Source of the DNA: Chromera velia
Lineage: Eukaryota > Sar > Chromeraceae
Direction of reading: 5' to 3'
DNA: 64,000 nucleotides
NCBI GenBank assembly: GCA_018398765.1
Contig: JAHBMJ010000432.1
Span: forward strand, 62,001 to 126,000
Position 1 is the first letter of the stretch, and the number at the start of each line of letters is the position of its first letter. A program made the position numbers and the translations under genes. The notes under the pieces were generated by a model, which saw nothing but the letters and a program-made list of their open reading frames with translations, did not search any database and was not told the origin of the DNA. Shown one piece after another: positions 23,601 to 38,271 of the stretch.

Positions 23601-26600
23601 GCTGTCTTCACTCAAGTTCACTCGGACGAACAAACACGTCGGTCGGTCGATCAGCCCTCAAGCCGCCATTCAGAGAAGACAACAGGACTGAGGGCTTTCT
23701 CAACACGTACATCGTTCACTCAGACAAGACAGAGAAGTACAGACAGGCATACAGACAGACCGGGCTCAGCCAGGTGATCAAAAATGAACGAACAACTTGT
23801 TGTTAGAGCAGTAGGCACGAGTTCGCGTGAGAGGGGACAGACAAAGACAAAGAAGCAATGCGAACGAATACAAAACAGCTTTCACGAATGAATGCGATAA
23901 CGATTGAGTTACCCCTCACCTCTTTTCCCAACTGCTGTCTTTTGCTGCAAGTGTCTGTGTTTCCGTCTGCCTGCACAGTTGTTCGTCCGCTTTCCGCTCG
24001 ATCTCACGACTTATCTGTTCTCTCTCTGCCGTTCTGTCAGCTTCTCAGAGAGTCGCTTTGCTATCTTTTTGTCTGAGTGTTCGTGTCGGTGTGAGAGGGC
24101 GTGAGTGGTTGATTGATTGAGGGGCCGAGCTCCTCGCCCTCCCGTCATCAATCATTCATAACATCCATCCAAAAGGTGGTGACCCCTGATGATCTCTCAG
24201 AGGCAGGCCAGTGATTTTTCTTTCTTTCACGAGAACGGGTAGACAGACAAAAGCGCTCCAGCCAACCGTCAGAAGTGAAGAAACTAGGGGATAAAGCAAG
24301 CTTGAATGAAGAATCAATCCATGAAGCAATCATCCAATGGTCATCGTATGTCTCTCTCTCTCTCGCTCACTCTTCTCGACAAAAACTTTCAATGGACATG
24401 AAGCTCCTTCCTTCCTACGTCATCTTTGTTTCTTTCTTTCAAACGGTCCGACACCAGGTCTGTTCAGAATATGCAGTCGATCGAATGAATGAATGAACAA
24501 CCAAAAACTCAGCAGAAAGGAGGACATAGATGAAAGACCTCAAAGGTTAAAGGTTAAAGTCGAAGGGGAGCCAGTAACAGAGATACGACCGAAGAGAAAG
24601 AAAAGCAAAAAGTCCATCGTGAAGAGAACGAATGAGAACTCTTTGGAGCAGCAGATCACACCGGACTCAATTCAGTAGAGAAGGGGAAAACTCTTGTGTG
24701 ATCAAAGATATAGAACCAGACCGGACACTTCTGCCTGCAGACCGCTGTCTCAGCCGTCTGGAGGTGTCTTTAGCGTTCAAGTTTGCTCACTGTTCCCGTG
24801 AGTCTTCTGTGACTCTTGGCGTGAGTCGTTTCTTGTAGTGACACTCTCTTTGCGCCCGTATGCCTCTTTTTTTTCTCGAATATTCCGGTCGACCTTTTTC
24901 CTTTCTTTGCGTGCCTTGTTCAGCGATCAGCTGTCCGGACTCATATCGGAATCCTGTCTGTCAACTTCTTCTCTGCTCTTCCCACACCAAGACAAAGCCC
25001 TCTTTTTTGATATCTCTTCAGCAACTTTTCTTTTCTTTCTCTCCATCTGTCTGTATCCCCACAGCCGGCAAGGCCCTTCCGGAAACTGTACAAGGGGGGG
25101 GTTCGAACAGCGCCTCTGCGGAGAGGTAGAACAGAAAGCAGAGAAGAATGCAAGCAGGGAGAAAAAAGAAAGAGCAAGGAAGCAGACGACTGCCTTCATT
25201 CCTTCCTCTCCCTCTCACCCATGCGCCCGTTCTTTCTGTCCGTTCGCCTGTCTCACATAACGGCAACCTATCCGTTCCAGGAAAAGTACCTTCGCACTGC
25301 CAACATAAGGAATGCATCGATCAGTGCTCCAAAATGCGATTCTTACTTGCTGCTTTGCCGTTTGCAGACTGAGGGGGGGAGAATTCAGTCCACCACAGCA
25401 ACGAGCAGATTTTGGCCACAAACCAAGTGAGCCTGTCCCACGCCCTCACCCTTATGACCGTTCTGTCTCTCCCCGACTTTTCAACCCCACGAGACACGCC
25501 TCCTCTTTCTTTATTCTTTTCTCTTTTTTGCATCTACTCGCTCTCTCAGCGCACTTATTTGGTACTGTAGGAGGCAAATCGTGAGGCACACACAGACAGG
25601 TAAGTGGAGTGAAGAACCAGAAAGAGAAAACAGTTTTACTCGCTGAGCGATCTGCCGGCTGCCTTCAGCCCTCCCTGCCTCCCTTGAGTCACTCTCGCAA
25701 ACGCAAAGCAAGCGAGAGGGAGGCAGGTGGACGAGAGGTGACCAGAGTCAGACAGATGTCAGCAAGAGCAAGGGACTGCAGTCCATTCACGGCCAAATCG
25801 GACGAGACGTTCAAAGAAGACCAAAGACTGACGACGCACGCACCGTTGCGCAGAAGGGGTAGAGGAAGCAGAAAAGCAAAGCAAGTGCATGCAGATCAAC
25901 ACCTGCCTCCACCAAGCGATCCACGGGCTCACGTGTCGCGACGCTGCCGGTCAGTCAAATGTACCACTTGTGACAATGATTTTTTGTTTCTACTTTTTGC
26001 TCCACTAATGTGACCGCCAAGCCAAGCCTGGGCGTTACGAAAAAAACCAACGAAACAAGATTGGCGAAAGAAATGCGAAGTATCCCTTCCCGCCAACATC
26101 ATCATCCCACGATGCGCTTCCTGTCCCATGTCTCATTGTTGTGTTGCCCTGCCAGAGCTACATGCACGAAAGAAAGAAACCAAATTGACATTTCGGAAAG
26201 CCCAGTTCTACATTCAGTGTGTCCGTCCTTGTGTCTTCCTTTATGACCGTAATGTTTCGATCTCTCGCTATTCCTCTTTTACTTCTGCCTCAGAGCAATG
26301 GTCCGTTCGTATGTCTTTCTCTCTCTCTGTCGCGGTGATGTCTCTTTATTCAAACTGAAAAGGCACCGCCATCTTTTCCCTAGTTTCTCTTTCCCTCCCT
26401 TTCCCCCCAACCCCTTTGCTCTTGGACTTTCTCGGCCCGTCAGACAAGCAATTCAATCTGTCAATCAATCGATCAATCAATGAAACAATCAACGAAACTG
26501 TCAGTCGGTCGTGTGCCATTGTAGACGACACACAAACAGACACGGCACTTCAAATGAGTGAATTCTGTCGCCTCCTTCTTGCCTGAATGAATTCTTATTC

Positions 26601-29600
26601 TCCCTGCTTTTTTCTCATTTCTTTTCTCTTCACGTCTCTTCACAGAGAGAGAAAAAATGAAAGCTGTTCGTTCGTTTGCAAAGGCATCAGTCAATCCCTC
26701 AATCAACCCCTTGCCCCTCCCTTGACTCACTTTCCCTTCCAGAAATCAATCAATTGAGGAATAAAAGAAGTGCAAAGTTCCGGCGTTCAAAGTGCCGAGA
26801 CTGTCTGTCTGTCTATCAGACTCGTTGGACCCCTCACTTTCTTCCCTCCCTCACTTTTCTTTCCTCTTCTTCCTGACTCTTTCCTTTGTTTCTTTGTTTG
26901 TTTGTTTGATTATCCCTCCCTCCCTCGATCAGTCGATCGATCCAGGCCATCGATTGATGGGAAGGAAGTACGGGGATGGGAAGGGCGAGAAGTCGCTCCG
27001 TTCCTTCACGCATTGGTGGATGGATCGGATCTTCTTTCTTTCTGCCCTTCGTCTTTACCGCCGCCGACTTGGCCCTTCCTTCCTCGCTTCCTTCTTTCCT
27101 CCGGCCCCCTCTTCTATTCTAGTTCCTTTTTGACCTTCCTGTCAGGACGAACGGACCGACTCGAGGGGCCGGCCCCCCTCAGCGGACCGGCCTCTGTTCT
27201 CTTCGCTTCGCTTCTCAGAGAGAAACCTTGGCCGAAACAGTAAGAACTACTCAGGTGAGCAGGTGAGGAGGGGATAACAAGTCAGGGAGAATACAGTCAA
27301 CAGTCAGTACCCGACGGTTCTTGCAGAAAGAACGATCGCATTTATCGAGAAAGAAAGAACTAAAGAAACAAGAAAAGACCCTCAAGACACAACAAACAAG
27401 ACAAAGAGAGAGAGGAGCAAAGGGACATCATGCAGCACGATTGCTTGTTTCTTCCATTCAGTTCGGACAACGACAGGGAGAGAGAGAAAGCATGGCATGA
27501 TTTTGACACCCAGCCAGCGCAGCACCGTTCCTTTTTTTTTTCACGAAAGTTCGCACCCAACCCTCGAACTCCTCTGTGTGAAGTGTAAATGAACTGCGGC
27601 GAAGACTGTGTCTGCGTATCTAGTTGGTTTGAAGGGCGGCCTTTTTTTTTTCGCCCTTCAGCCGTACGTTCTTCCCTCAGCCGTACGCTAAACTCTTCCC
27701 TTACCCCCTTAGCATTTCTTCTTCTGTGGGGACCTTCCACTGATTTCAGCACCGTCCCTCGCTGACTCCGTTCTTTTTTTGTCACAGTTGCAGGTTGCCT
27801 TTCCTTTTTTCTTTGATTCTCCTGTTGTTCTTTCACTGATTTCGCGATTCGAGAAGAAAGGGAGCAAGGTGTGTCAATCGATAACTTCGCTCGCGTCCCT
27901 ACTTACTGGCTACCTGTCTTTTCATCCGATTTTCTCTCTTGCTTTCCTCCCTTCTCTTCTTTGTGGTTGGGCTGCCTTTCGCAAGAGAACGCCGCTCTCT
28001 CTGTCAGAAACAATCATGTGCAGGAAAGAGGAAAGAAAGAATGCGAAGCCACAGAGACACCCACCCTCATACCCATCCACAAACACACATAAACACAATA
28101 AAGCTGTTGAGGAAGTCAGGCTGAGCAACGAGCGATGACTGCAAGAGAGAAAAGACAAGCAACGAACTCACCCGGCCCACCCAAACGCAATCAAAGACCA
28201 AAGTTGGTGAGCCGATGAGGGAGGAAGAACACACAAGAAGCTAGAAAAACAAATAAAACAAATGCAAGAAAAGTAACGAACAAAAGAAGGAAAAGCAAAG
28301 AAAGAAATAAAACCGGGCCTACGATTAGATAACAATTAAAAATCACCCACCAACCTCTGTGAAGGAGCCACTTCCCTCGGCTGACCGCCGGACTTTTTTG
28401 AGAAGAGTCTAATAAAAAAACGAAGAGAGAGAAAGAGAATGCAGCGATTGTTACACCGGATCATCGTCTGATTGAATAAAGAAGTCTAAAAGCGAGAGCA
28501 GCAGATCAAAGGGCATCATAGGGAATCCCCACAGAGTCCGACAAACAGACAGACCAAGACGGTCCGTTGGTCGGTCAGTAAATTTGGTCTAATTGTCTAA
28601 GCGTCGCTGAATCGGCATACGCGGGTCAAAGAGAATGATACGAAGCAAAGAGAATGCTTGCTCGAGTTTTCTCTTTTCGCCCGCGCGATTTTACCCACAG
28701 CAACAGCTACAGCAACAGAGAGAAAGAAACAAGGGAGAAGAGAAGAAGGGAGGGGGGGAAGGGAGGTAGGGCAGGGAGAACGGGGCACCAGACCAATTCT
28801 TTCTCTTGACCACCCTTCACGTGTGCTTTTTCCTTTGTCTCTGTCTATTTGTGGCGTTACAGGAGCAAAAGCGCCTCCCCTGGTGAACACCTCTGTTCGT
28901 GTCTGTCCACTCAGTTCACTTCGCCTCCCGAGTCCGTCTTGGCCCATTTGATTTAATGAGAAGCGCAGGAAGAGCTCAGATTGTTTCGTGCTCCAGAAAG
29001 AAAGAAGAGAAACAAAGAGGAATACGAAGAGGAAAAAGAAGAGAAAGTTTTCAGAGAGACTCCAGGCAAAGGGGAGACCCCCATCGAAATCCCACAAAAA
29101 GAAAGAGAGAGAGAAGAACGAAACGACCAGACAGAGCTCTTCCGACCACAGGGACAGACAAACGGGAGGAAGGAAGGAAAAGAGAGGACGATCCTCTGGC
29201 AAAGACAAGAAGCAGCGAAAGCCGGGCAAGGAAGCCGTGGTTGGTTGGAAAGAAAGAAAAAAAAAGGGAAAGAAAAAGACAGGTCTGAATTGCCCGCTTT
29301 CCGCACGGTTCGCCTCAACCTCCAGACAGAAAGGCGAACGAGGGAAGTTGGTGTGATGTACAAGTGGTTGAGAGGGGAGATAGTAAAAGTGGCCGTTGAC
29401 ACTTCACCTTTTCATATTTATTCGTGATTCTGCTTGCTGTTCTTTGCTCTGTCGCTTGCGCTGTCTCTATTCAGACAGTCACACAGCCCTCTTTTTACCT
29501 TGCCGCTTCAAACTTCTGCTTCGTGGGTCGAATGAAGAAAGGATTCGCAGGCCACAAGCGACCTGCGCAGTCTTTCTGTCATGACGGCACCGGGCGAAAC

Positions 29601-32600
29601 GACGGTTTTTGTTCTACATCTGCCTTTCCTTCCTTGAGTGGCTCGCGCCACTTCACCGAAGTCCCCTTTCTTTCAAGTCCTTAAACCTCTTTCAGGCTCT
29701 TCTCCCTTCTTCCTCTTCCCGGGAGAAGGATGGAAGAAAGGTCAAAAGGAGACCTGAGTGTCTCACTTAAAAGTCTCCAGCTTGCCTTCACCGTCCCGAA
29801 ATCGGAAAGTCTCCCGACCGGACAGCGAAGGATTGGAAACAAGACAGGAAGTGTGAGACGGAAAATTGCTTGTGGACCTGTGTGAGGAGGATAGAGGCAA
29901 AGTGGGTAGAAGCACAGGAAAAAAGGAGAGAAGTTCGTTCGTTTTCTCCTCTCTTTTCCTCGCCCTTCTTTTCCTTTTCGTTTCTCATCCAAAGCATTGA
30001 GGAAAGAACTCGCCTGACGCTTACACGGTCATGACCAGGGTACGCTCTTTCAGGAGAAGGGAAGAAAACGGAGAAGGGAAGAGTTGCTTTTTGTCTATGA
30101 TTGCAGACAGACCACAACCACAAAGCTTTACTCTCCCGCCCTTCCGTCTTCCTCCGGACCCACCCGTCTCACAGCACAATCCCTCTTATTTGTGATTCTG
30201 TTTGTCAGTGATGGAGTGAAAGTGTGTGTGTTTTCTTACGAGTGAGCGAGTTTTTTGTTCTAGTATGGCTGGTTGTGTGTATCTCTTCCTTCTACATTGA
30301 GACAGAAAGAGACTTGCAAAGACAGAGCAAGAGCAGCAATAAAAAAGTCACGCTCAGTGAAGTAGTCCCCACGGCTCTTTCAGGCAGGTAGCTCAGGTGA
30401 ATGGAATGAAGCGATATATCACTCACTGCATGCATCCGCCAAACATTCTGTCGAGGCACTCACCACCACTGCCGTCCCCCCTCCTTCCTCTCTCTCTTTC
30501 AGTGACACCATAATTGTGTTGGTCGGTGGAGCCTTGCTCTTGCGATTAAACAGAATCTGAAACGATTCCGTCTGCAACTCCGTCAGCTCTCTGCTCTTCA
30601 GTCCGCCTCACTTTCTCTTGCCTTGGCTTTTGCTGCCGTGCGCATCCTTGAGCACAAGAATGCATTGGCGAAAAGAGAAAGGATGAGGCGAAAAGAACAG
30701 AACATAGCGGACGGCAGGACCCCATGCAAAAAGAGAGAGAGAGGAGGCACCCTCCGTGCATGCATGCACAGAAACAAAATGAGACGAAAAACGCCAGCCA
30801 GCAGTCAGACCCTTGTTCTTGAGTCTTTGAAAGGCTCACAAAGCGGAAGGATCCATTCGAATATTTTTTTCTTCTCTTTACGTCTCTCGAATTCATTTTT
30901 GAAGTCTCTGCAGAGGAAGGGACAGGTACAGTGAGTCGGGAGAAAGGGAAAATTTTAGCCTCCGGCCAGATGAAGACGAAGCAGCGTTAGTGAGTGAGGA
31001 CGGGGAGGGGGAGGAGGCACGGGCAGGCAGCCTGTCTAGTCCATCCGTCTCGTCTCGCTGGATCGATCAGTCGCGACGGATTTTCTTCTCTGGGCAGCAG
31101 GACCAAACAAACGCCAACCGTGCTCGGAAGAGAGACGAGAGAAGAGAAGGAAAGGAATGGGAAGGCAAAGAAAGGAAGGGCGAGAACGGGAAGAGATAGA
31201 GAGACGAACTCTCTCACGACAGGCATCCAGACATCGAGTACGGACAGGCAGAGTTTAGTGGGATGAGGGACAGACAACCAGTTGCCCCTTCCCCTTCTCG
31301 CCTTTTTCTTTTCAAAAAATAACGTCCTCGATTCAGTCAGTCCTCAACGTCGATGCGCGTGTCCGAATCTCCCTACCTGCCCGCCTGTTCCTTTTCATGA
31401 TGTACACAAAAAAGGTCTAATAGGTCGTCCATTGAATTTCGGGTCTAATGATCATCCATTGAAGGGCATTCATGAAGACAGCCGAGTTGCAGCAGAAAAG
31501 CATCCATCGAGAGAAAAAAGGGTAATGGGGGTCAGTCATCTCTCTCAAGAGACGAAGAAATGAAGGGTCCCGAACAGCACAGCATTGGGACCCAAACGCG
31601 AGAGAGAGAACACGCTGTCCGTCCAACCTTCTCTCTGTTCGTTTGAGGGAAAGCAGGAGGGAAGGAAGGAAGGAAGAAGCGACCTCTTGCAGGTAGGGGC
31701 CCGTTGTTGTGTTGTTTTGAGAGGGAAACAATTAGCTGGCCTTTCTCGCTTGGTGAAAAGGAGTCTTGTCTAAATTCGTTGGTTGCTTGGTTGGTTTCTT
31801 TCACCCAGCGGAACGAGAGAAGGTCTGTCTTCCTTCTTCTCCCCCTCTTTCCTTTCTTCCCCCTCGGTCTCTCGGCCAGCTTGATTCTGTCTGCACCAGC
31901 TTAAATAAGGACACGAGTCTAAGTGGATGATTCGTTGGTCACACATGCAAGCATCAATTTAACGACGTCTCACACGCGTTCAGCAACAGTGCGAAAGTAA
32001 ACAAGGTCAGTAGCGCAAGAGAGAAAAAGACAGAAAAAGAAAAGAACGGCGATCCACACACCAACAGCAAAAAGAAGTGGCAGAAAAAAAAAGAGGGTGG
32101 GCAGTCAACTGGGGTGCTACGCATGAAGGGGCAGAGAGGGGGGGGACGCCGTTCAAACTGGGCCCGACATGGCTCCACTTTTTTGGCCTTTTCTCCTCTT
32201 CCTTCACACCCCTTCTTGCTTTGCCCCCTGACTTCTCTCCGGTCTTCCCTTCACTACCTCCGCTGTCTGCCTTCTTCTCTCTCTCTTTCTCTCCCTCTTT
32301 TCAGTCGGAATAAACTTGGCTAGCTCATCTTCCCCGTCTTGCCTTCACTGTCCCTCTCCTGGCTGTATGCCGAGGGACAACACACTACTTTCTCTTCCGT
32401 CAAAAAAAAAAAAGAAAAAACAAAACATACAAATGAAGAAAAAAGAGGAACAGAAATAAACGCTCCCCTCTCCTCTTCCTCACGAGCTCGAGGGGATCAG
32501 GCAAAAAGAAAGATCACGTCCGACAAGTTGCAGAATGGAGACAAACAGCAGGGAAAGTGCTGTTAGTTAACATGAAGGTTTTCTTATTACCGGTGCGCAA

Positions 32601-35600
32601 CTCTTGCATTTCCTTTCCTTCTGATCGATCGATCGCCCCATTTTTTTTCTTTCAATGATTGAGATGAAGAAAAAAGCGCGTCCCGGGTCAAGATATTGAA
32701 AAAAGTTCGATGGAGGATCACTGACGTGACAGAGGAGGAGTGGAAGCAGAGAGACATGAGGAAAGAAAGACAGAGAGGAGGAGAAAAGGGAAACATGTCC
32801 TTCTGTCCTAGCTTCTCTCCCTCTCCCCGTCTCCCAACCACCCCGTCTGTGTCGAGTCTGGTCTCCCTCTCGACGTTTCTCTTCGGATCGGCTTGCTTTC
32901 ACTCCTCTTTTTTCCCCTTTCTTCCTCTTCATTGCTTTGTGTTCTCTCCTCTTGTCAGTCAGTCAGTCAGTCAGTCAGTCAGTCACCCATCCATTTCCTT
33001 CCTTGCTTCTCTCGCTCAACAGAACGGCTTCAGCCATCTCAACTTCACCAATCAGTCTGTAGGGCGTCCAGTCACTCTCTCTCCCTCTCTCTCTCTCTTC
33101 TCTCCCTCTCTCTATCCCCATACCATGTTAAGAACAATACAGTCGGAGCAGAGCCAAAATTGTATTTACAGATGGCTGGGCCGATAGATAAAGATTCAAC
33201 ATGGAAAGAATGAAGAGCAAATCCGCAAGAAGCGCATGAACGAACGAACCAACGAACGAACGAATGGAAAGAAGAAAGAGGAGCAACAAAGAGAGAAAGA
33301 AGGACTGAACCAATCGAGGATCCACCCATCCATCCAATTATCGTTCGTACAGAAATGAAGAAAGATTGCATACACACAGACCAAGACACATACTCAGCCA
33401 GACAGTCTTGCTTTCATTTCTCTCCCTTTCCTGGACACGTCGCGGCTCTCCGTCAGTGTGGGTATAAAGAAAGCACACTACCAAGCCGGATTGATTATGC
33501 CTTGACGAGCCCAGGCTGGTCTAAAAGAAATTGCTCTCCCCAATCAATACAAAGCAGTAAGCAGTCTTTCCTTCCTCCACTGTGCATAGATGAAAGAAAG
33601 CATAAGGCAGTAAAATGCTATAAGACAAAGAAAGGAGTAGAACAGAAGAAAGGGGAGATCGCAACGGAACGCAACGGAAACCAAAGCAAATTCACCAAAC
33701 ACCCTCGATCGATCTTTGCAGCTAGTCCTCACAGTTGAGAGTGCTACCTTGAAGGTTCACTGGAGGGGAAGGAAAGGAATGCAGGCGCGACACAGGCGCC
33801 ACCATGTCCTTCTTCTCTCTTTCCTTTCTTTTGATCAGAGAGGGAAGAAAGGACACTTGACGAATTTTGTGCTTGCACATAAACAAAAACTGAAAGAGCA
33901 CTGGGCAGGAAGGAAGGCGCACACACAAATCACGAACAAACAAACAAACCAAACTGACAGGAAGGAGACAAGGCCGGGGGAAAAGCGGGTCGGGTCCTTG
34001 GAAAGCAAACCCGCAAGACCTACCGTCCTTTGATAAACATGCACAAGAGAGGGGGGAAGGAAAGGAAGGATGGTTTGATAGAAAGAAGAGAAGCACGGCA
34101 CTTGATGAAGGCATCATTCATGAAAGACATTCGAAGACAAGGACGGAGCAATGGAGAGAGAGTGACACTGAGAAGAAGCAAACACTCAAGAATAAATGCA
34201 GGCGGGAGGGACACGACCACACCGGTACATTCTGTTCATTCATCCATCCCTCCACGCTCCAGCGACAGCAGCATGAGTGTACACACACTTTCTTTCAACG
34301 GCTGTTGGTGTCGGGCTGAGCATGCAAGCAGCAGCTTTAGCAACAAGTCCTTCGATTAAAGCGAAAATGAAGGAAGGTAAGAGGGGAGGAAAGGATGGAA
34401 GTGAAGAAGCCGGTTCGGACGAAGACAAGGAGAGAGAGATACGAAGGTCTCCTTCTAAACTCACCACATGTATCCATGCATGCATCTTGGAAGACAGCAG
34501 GGAAGGAAAGGACAGGCAGAATGCATCCAGACAGGCAGTCAAAAAAAGACACACTTTCCATTCATTCATTTGGACAGACACAGACAGACAGACAGACAGA
34601 CAGACAGGAGACAAAATCCCGTGTCTCCTTTCTGAGAGGATCACAGCCAGCCCAGCGGTATTTCTTGCTTGCCGTCTAAGGGGGCGACACACATTATGAA
34701 TGAATGGAGAAAGAGGTAGGTAAACAGTCATTGATTGATTGTTATGCGGGTACGAGAGGGAGGAAGAAGGAACACACATCAACAAAAGAATGAGACAGAA
34801 GAGGGGGGGGAGAAAGAGAAACCGCCGTTTTTTTGTCTGCCTGCATACAATTCGTTCGAACACCCACCCACCCAAGCATTTTTTCACCTCTGCCGTTCTT
34901 TATTCACCCATCCACCCAGCGGATCCGTTCAACTGTCCATCGCATCAGTCGATTTTCATTCATTTATCAGTATGACGACTTTAAACCTCACTTTCAGTCA
35001 GGAGACAGACCTCCCTCCTCGTCTCTTTCTCCTCCTCGGTCCCTTCCGGCTGGTCCGGCTGCCGGGATTCCGGAACCTTTCCTTCCTTTTCTCCTTCCTT
35101 CCTTCCGACTTCGCTTGCGTACTTGAGGGGGGAGGGCAGTCTTCTGTCCTTTCTGCCGCTGCCTTCCTTTCAATTTAGTACCTTACAGAGAGACCAGACA
35201 AACAGCGCAGGCTCTTTTTTCCGTTGGCTTCACTTTAACAAGCCACGAGGAGAAAAGAGAAGAAACACAGCCATCCATCCATCCATCCATCCATCCATCA
35301 CCCAAAAGCTGAAGAGGCAGTAGAAAGAAAGAAAGCAACCCCCCCACCCTGGTGGAAGGAAGGAACCCGTTCGTCTGTCTGTCACATGGAGGAAAGAAAG
35401 GAAGAAGGAAGGAAGACTTGTTTGTTGACTGAGTTACGAGCACACAGGCAGGTGGAGTGGTTAAGTGAGTGAACTCCGCAAGTAACGATAAGTGATACCC
35501 TCTCGTGCCAGCCCGGTCAGTGTTCAATCGAAATTAATCAATCATAGAGCAACAAGGAAAGTAACAAGGGAATAAAAAAAAGCATTGACGCTTTCCTCCT

Positions 35601-38271
35601 ACCACCTTTTCTTCTCTTCTCCCGTCTCGTCTCCCCCACTCCTCTCTTTTCTCTTTCATCCTTCTTCCCTTCCGCCCTACTGTTCCATCCGTCCGCAACG
35701 ACTGAATGAATTGGATGGAACTCTGCCTGACGGCTGTGCGGATCATCTGCACTCTGAACTGAGTGACAGACTTTGACAGCGACCTCTCCCTTCTTGCGGG
35801 TGCCTTTCTGAAAATCTCGGGTTTCAAATGCGTGACCCAATGCTTTCTTCTCTGTATCCCCCCGTTTGCGTGTCTTCTAGTCAGAAGAATGCAGCCCATT
35901 CCTTTTGAAGGGCGCGCACTTGGAGGGTTTTCCTTTCTGCTTTTCACTTTGACGTTTTCGTCATTCTTTTCCAAAGGGGGAGACAGACGCGGGAAGCCGC
36001 CACACGCAGGCACTCTAGGCGTCCAAACGATCCATCCAACGGTGTCAAACAAACATACTTGTCTGACATGTCGATCGACTGTAAGGCAAAACGAGCCAAG
36101 AAAGGAAGAAGAAAGAAAGGAACGACGACAGATCTCCTCTTTTCCTGCCATCCACCCAACCGCCCACTCCTTCTTGCTTCGTGCCAACACATCTATCGAA
36201 ACGTCCCGTCAGAGAAGATGAACCCAGCCAGCGAGGGGTATTTTTGCGTGTATGGACGGACCATTTTCTTCTCCTCTCCTCTCTGTGAATCTTCTTCTTT
36301 ATGAATCCATTTCTCCCTTTTTCACTGCCATCCTCTCCTTTTTTCAAGGGAAAGAAAGAGATCGAGAAGAAAAGTAAAGGAGCTTTCTCAAGGACCGAGA
36401 GAAGGTTTTTCTTCTTCCTTCCCTTTCCTGTCCACCCCCCTCAGCCCTCACGAAAGCAAACTAACGTTTTCAATTCAATCGGACAATGAAAAGGTTCTCC
36501 CCCCCGTCCCATACCCCAAAACGCACACTCCCTTCTTTCCCGGGTGGAAGGGGGAAAGGCAGCAGCAGAGAAAAGAGAAAGACCGAAAGAAGAGCAAGGG
36601 GGCGAGGGGGGAGCCGCTCTCTTTTTGCCTGAAAAGGAGGGAAGGAGGTTTGAAGGATAAACGAAAAGCACACCCGACACCCTTGGCCAAGAGGCAAAAG
36701 AGGAAAGGAAGGAAAGCAACCAGGGGGCTGAAGGAGGCCAAATATCGATAACTACATCACCAGAAGACGTGAAACGGCGTGGACAACAAGACTCACGCCT
36801 CTTTCAGAGAAAGAAACGAGTGAGGGGGAAAGCCAGGAAGGAAAGAGGGGGAGAAGCCAGGACGTCGATCTTGCACTGAAGGAAGGACAGGAGGAAGGAA
36901 GGAAGGAGACAGAGGCACAACCTTCAATTGCACGAACGACATTGACGGATAGAAGTAAAGGAAGCAGAATGAGCAATCTTCTGTCACTGTCAGTCAATCA
37001 TTCGGGAGTGTAGATAGATGGGTTTTACCTGTCCTCTCCATCCATCCATCCATCCATACAGCTTTCCCGATATTCCTACCCACCAGGGCGAGAGAGAGAG
37101 AGAGAGGAAGAAAGAGAAGAGTGCAAACCCTCCCTGGCAGGCTGGTGGGGACTGACTGACTTCTTTCAATATATTCGGTTGATTTTTCTTTTCATGTCTG
37201 TTTGCTCTGTTGAGGAATTTGACCAGTCAATCAATCACTTTTTGGCAGCGAAAAAAACGGACAGTAAGAACAGACCACATGATGATGTCAAGTGGACGGT
37301 CGGACGGACGGACGATTGAGGGAGGTTGTTTGAAGGAGAGGGGGCCAGAGAAAGAAAAAGAAAGAGGAGACGAAAAAGGAGGAGAAGGAAATGAATGACT
37401 CCGGGACAGAATAGATGAGGGGGGAACAGCTGAGGCAGAGAGAGAGGGAGGGGGAAAGAGAAAGGAAACACATTAACGAGGATCCACGACAAGGGGCATC
37501 TTAAGGAGGGATGACAGACACGAGACAAAAGCAGAAAACGCGAGCGAGAGAAGGGGGGGGTGGGAAGGGCTCATGAGAGCGACTCCCAGGACGAGAAACA
37601 CGAGAGACAGAATGAGAAAAAGTTGCCCAACCTTACAGTCTCCTTCTTCTTTCTCCGCCCTTTTACCCTCCCCCAACACTCTCCTTTCACTCACGCAGAC
37701 AGAAAGAAGGAAAGCTCTTTCTTTCTTTCTTCCTTTCGACCGATACTTTTCTTTTTTTGTTCCCTACCCACCCAAGCTGAAGCAGTCAGTCTCGTTTTCT
37801 TCTGTCTGTCCCCGACCTCGAACGCCCAAGCGTTACGGCATCTGTACACCTTGTCGCTTTCTGACGCTGCAGCTTTCTGGATTTACTCTTATTGTGTTGT
37901 ATTTTTCTCATTTTACTCCCACTGGCTTGCTAGCAAATTCATTTTTTCCTTCTGTCGGTCTTGCTTGTTTTCCCCCACTTCTCACTTCAGGACGTTCCCT
38001 CTTTCGTTCCTGAGCAGTGTTTTTTCATTTCACGGCCTAGCAAACAAAGAAACACAGACACAAGATGATCAGGTAAAGTAAACACAGACAAGACAGCAAC
38101 GAAACTGTGTTTCTTCTTTCGTTAGCACTTTCTGACGGTCGGTTTGAAACAAATTCGATGGATCAACGTTTTCGGGTTTCTTCCACGATTCCTCCTTTAC
38201 TGCCTGCCTGCCTGCCTGATTGTTGCATTCTTTCTGTCTTTGCCTCGTTTTTCTCGCTTTGATGCGCCTTT
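18801..38271. repeat. ~20-kb gene desert of decayed tetranucleotide and purine/pyrimidine repeats
   Basis: No protein family is recognisable on either strand over about 19.5 kb. The sequence is saturated with 4-bp repeats: GAAT at 20272-20290 and 20392-20420, GAAA at 20668-20710 and 21086-21178, GACA at 21488-21511 and 34576-34606, CCAT at 22023-22050 and 35270-35300, CAGT at 32955-32985, GAAC at 33236-33265. Between the clean arrays, 4-bp phasing persists as imperfect words (GATTGATTGA, GGTCGGTCGA, CATCCATCCA). Long purine tracts such as 23103-23260 and 28990-29280 give open frames rich in Lys/Arg/Glu on one strand and Phe/Leu/Ser on the other. I treat these as non-coding. Small unrecognised exons cannot be excluded. 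Confidence 0.7.

Noticed and set aside
25080-25100. GGTTCGAA word as a tRNA B box; also one near 1409
   Set aside because: No matching acceptor stem or A box at the right distance. I found no tRNA or rRNA gene in the window.
28597-29229. 210-codon minus-strand frame rich in Phe/Leu/Ser
   Set aside because: It lies on the pyrimidine strand of a purine tract; the opposite strand gives equally long Lys/Arg/Glu frames.
34572-34606. Regularly spaced short repeats that might suggest a CRISPR array
   Set aside because: A pure tetranucleotide microsatellite in a eukaryote, with no spacers.
34240-36190. Minus-strand frames of 215 and 218 codons
   Set aside because: Low-complexity composition that follows tetranucleotide arrays; no recognisable motif.
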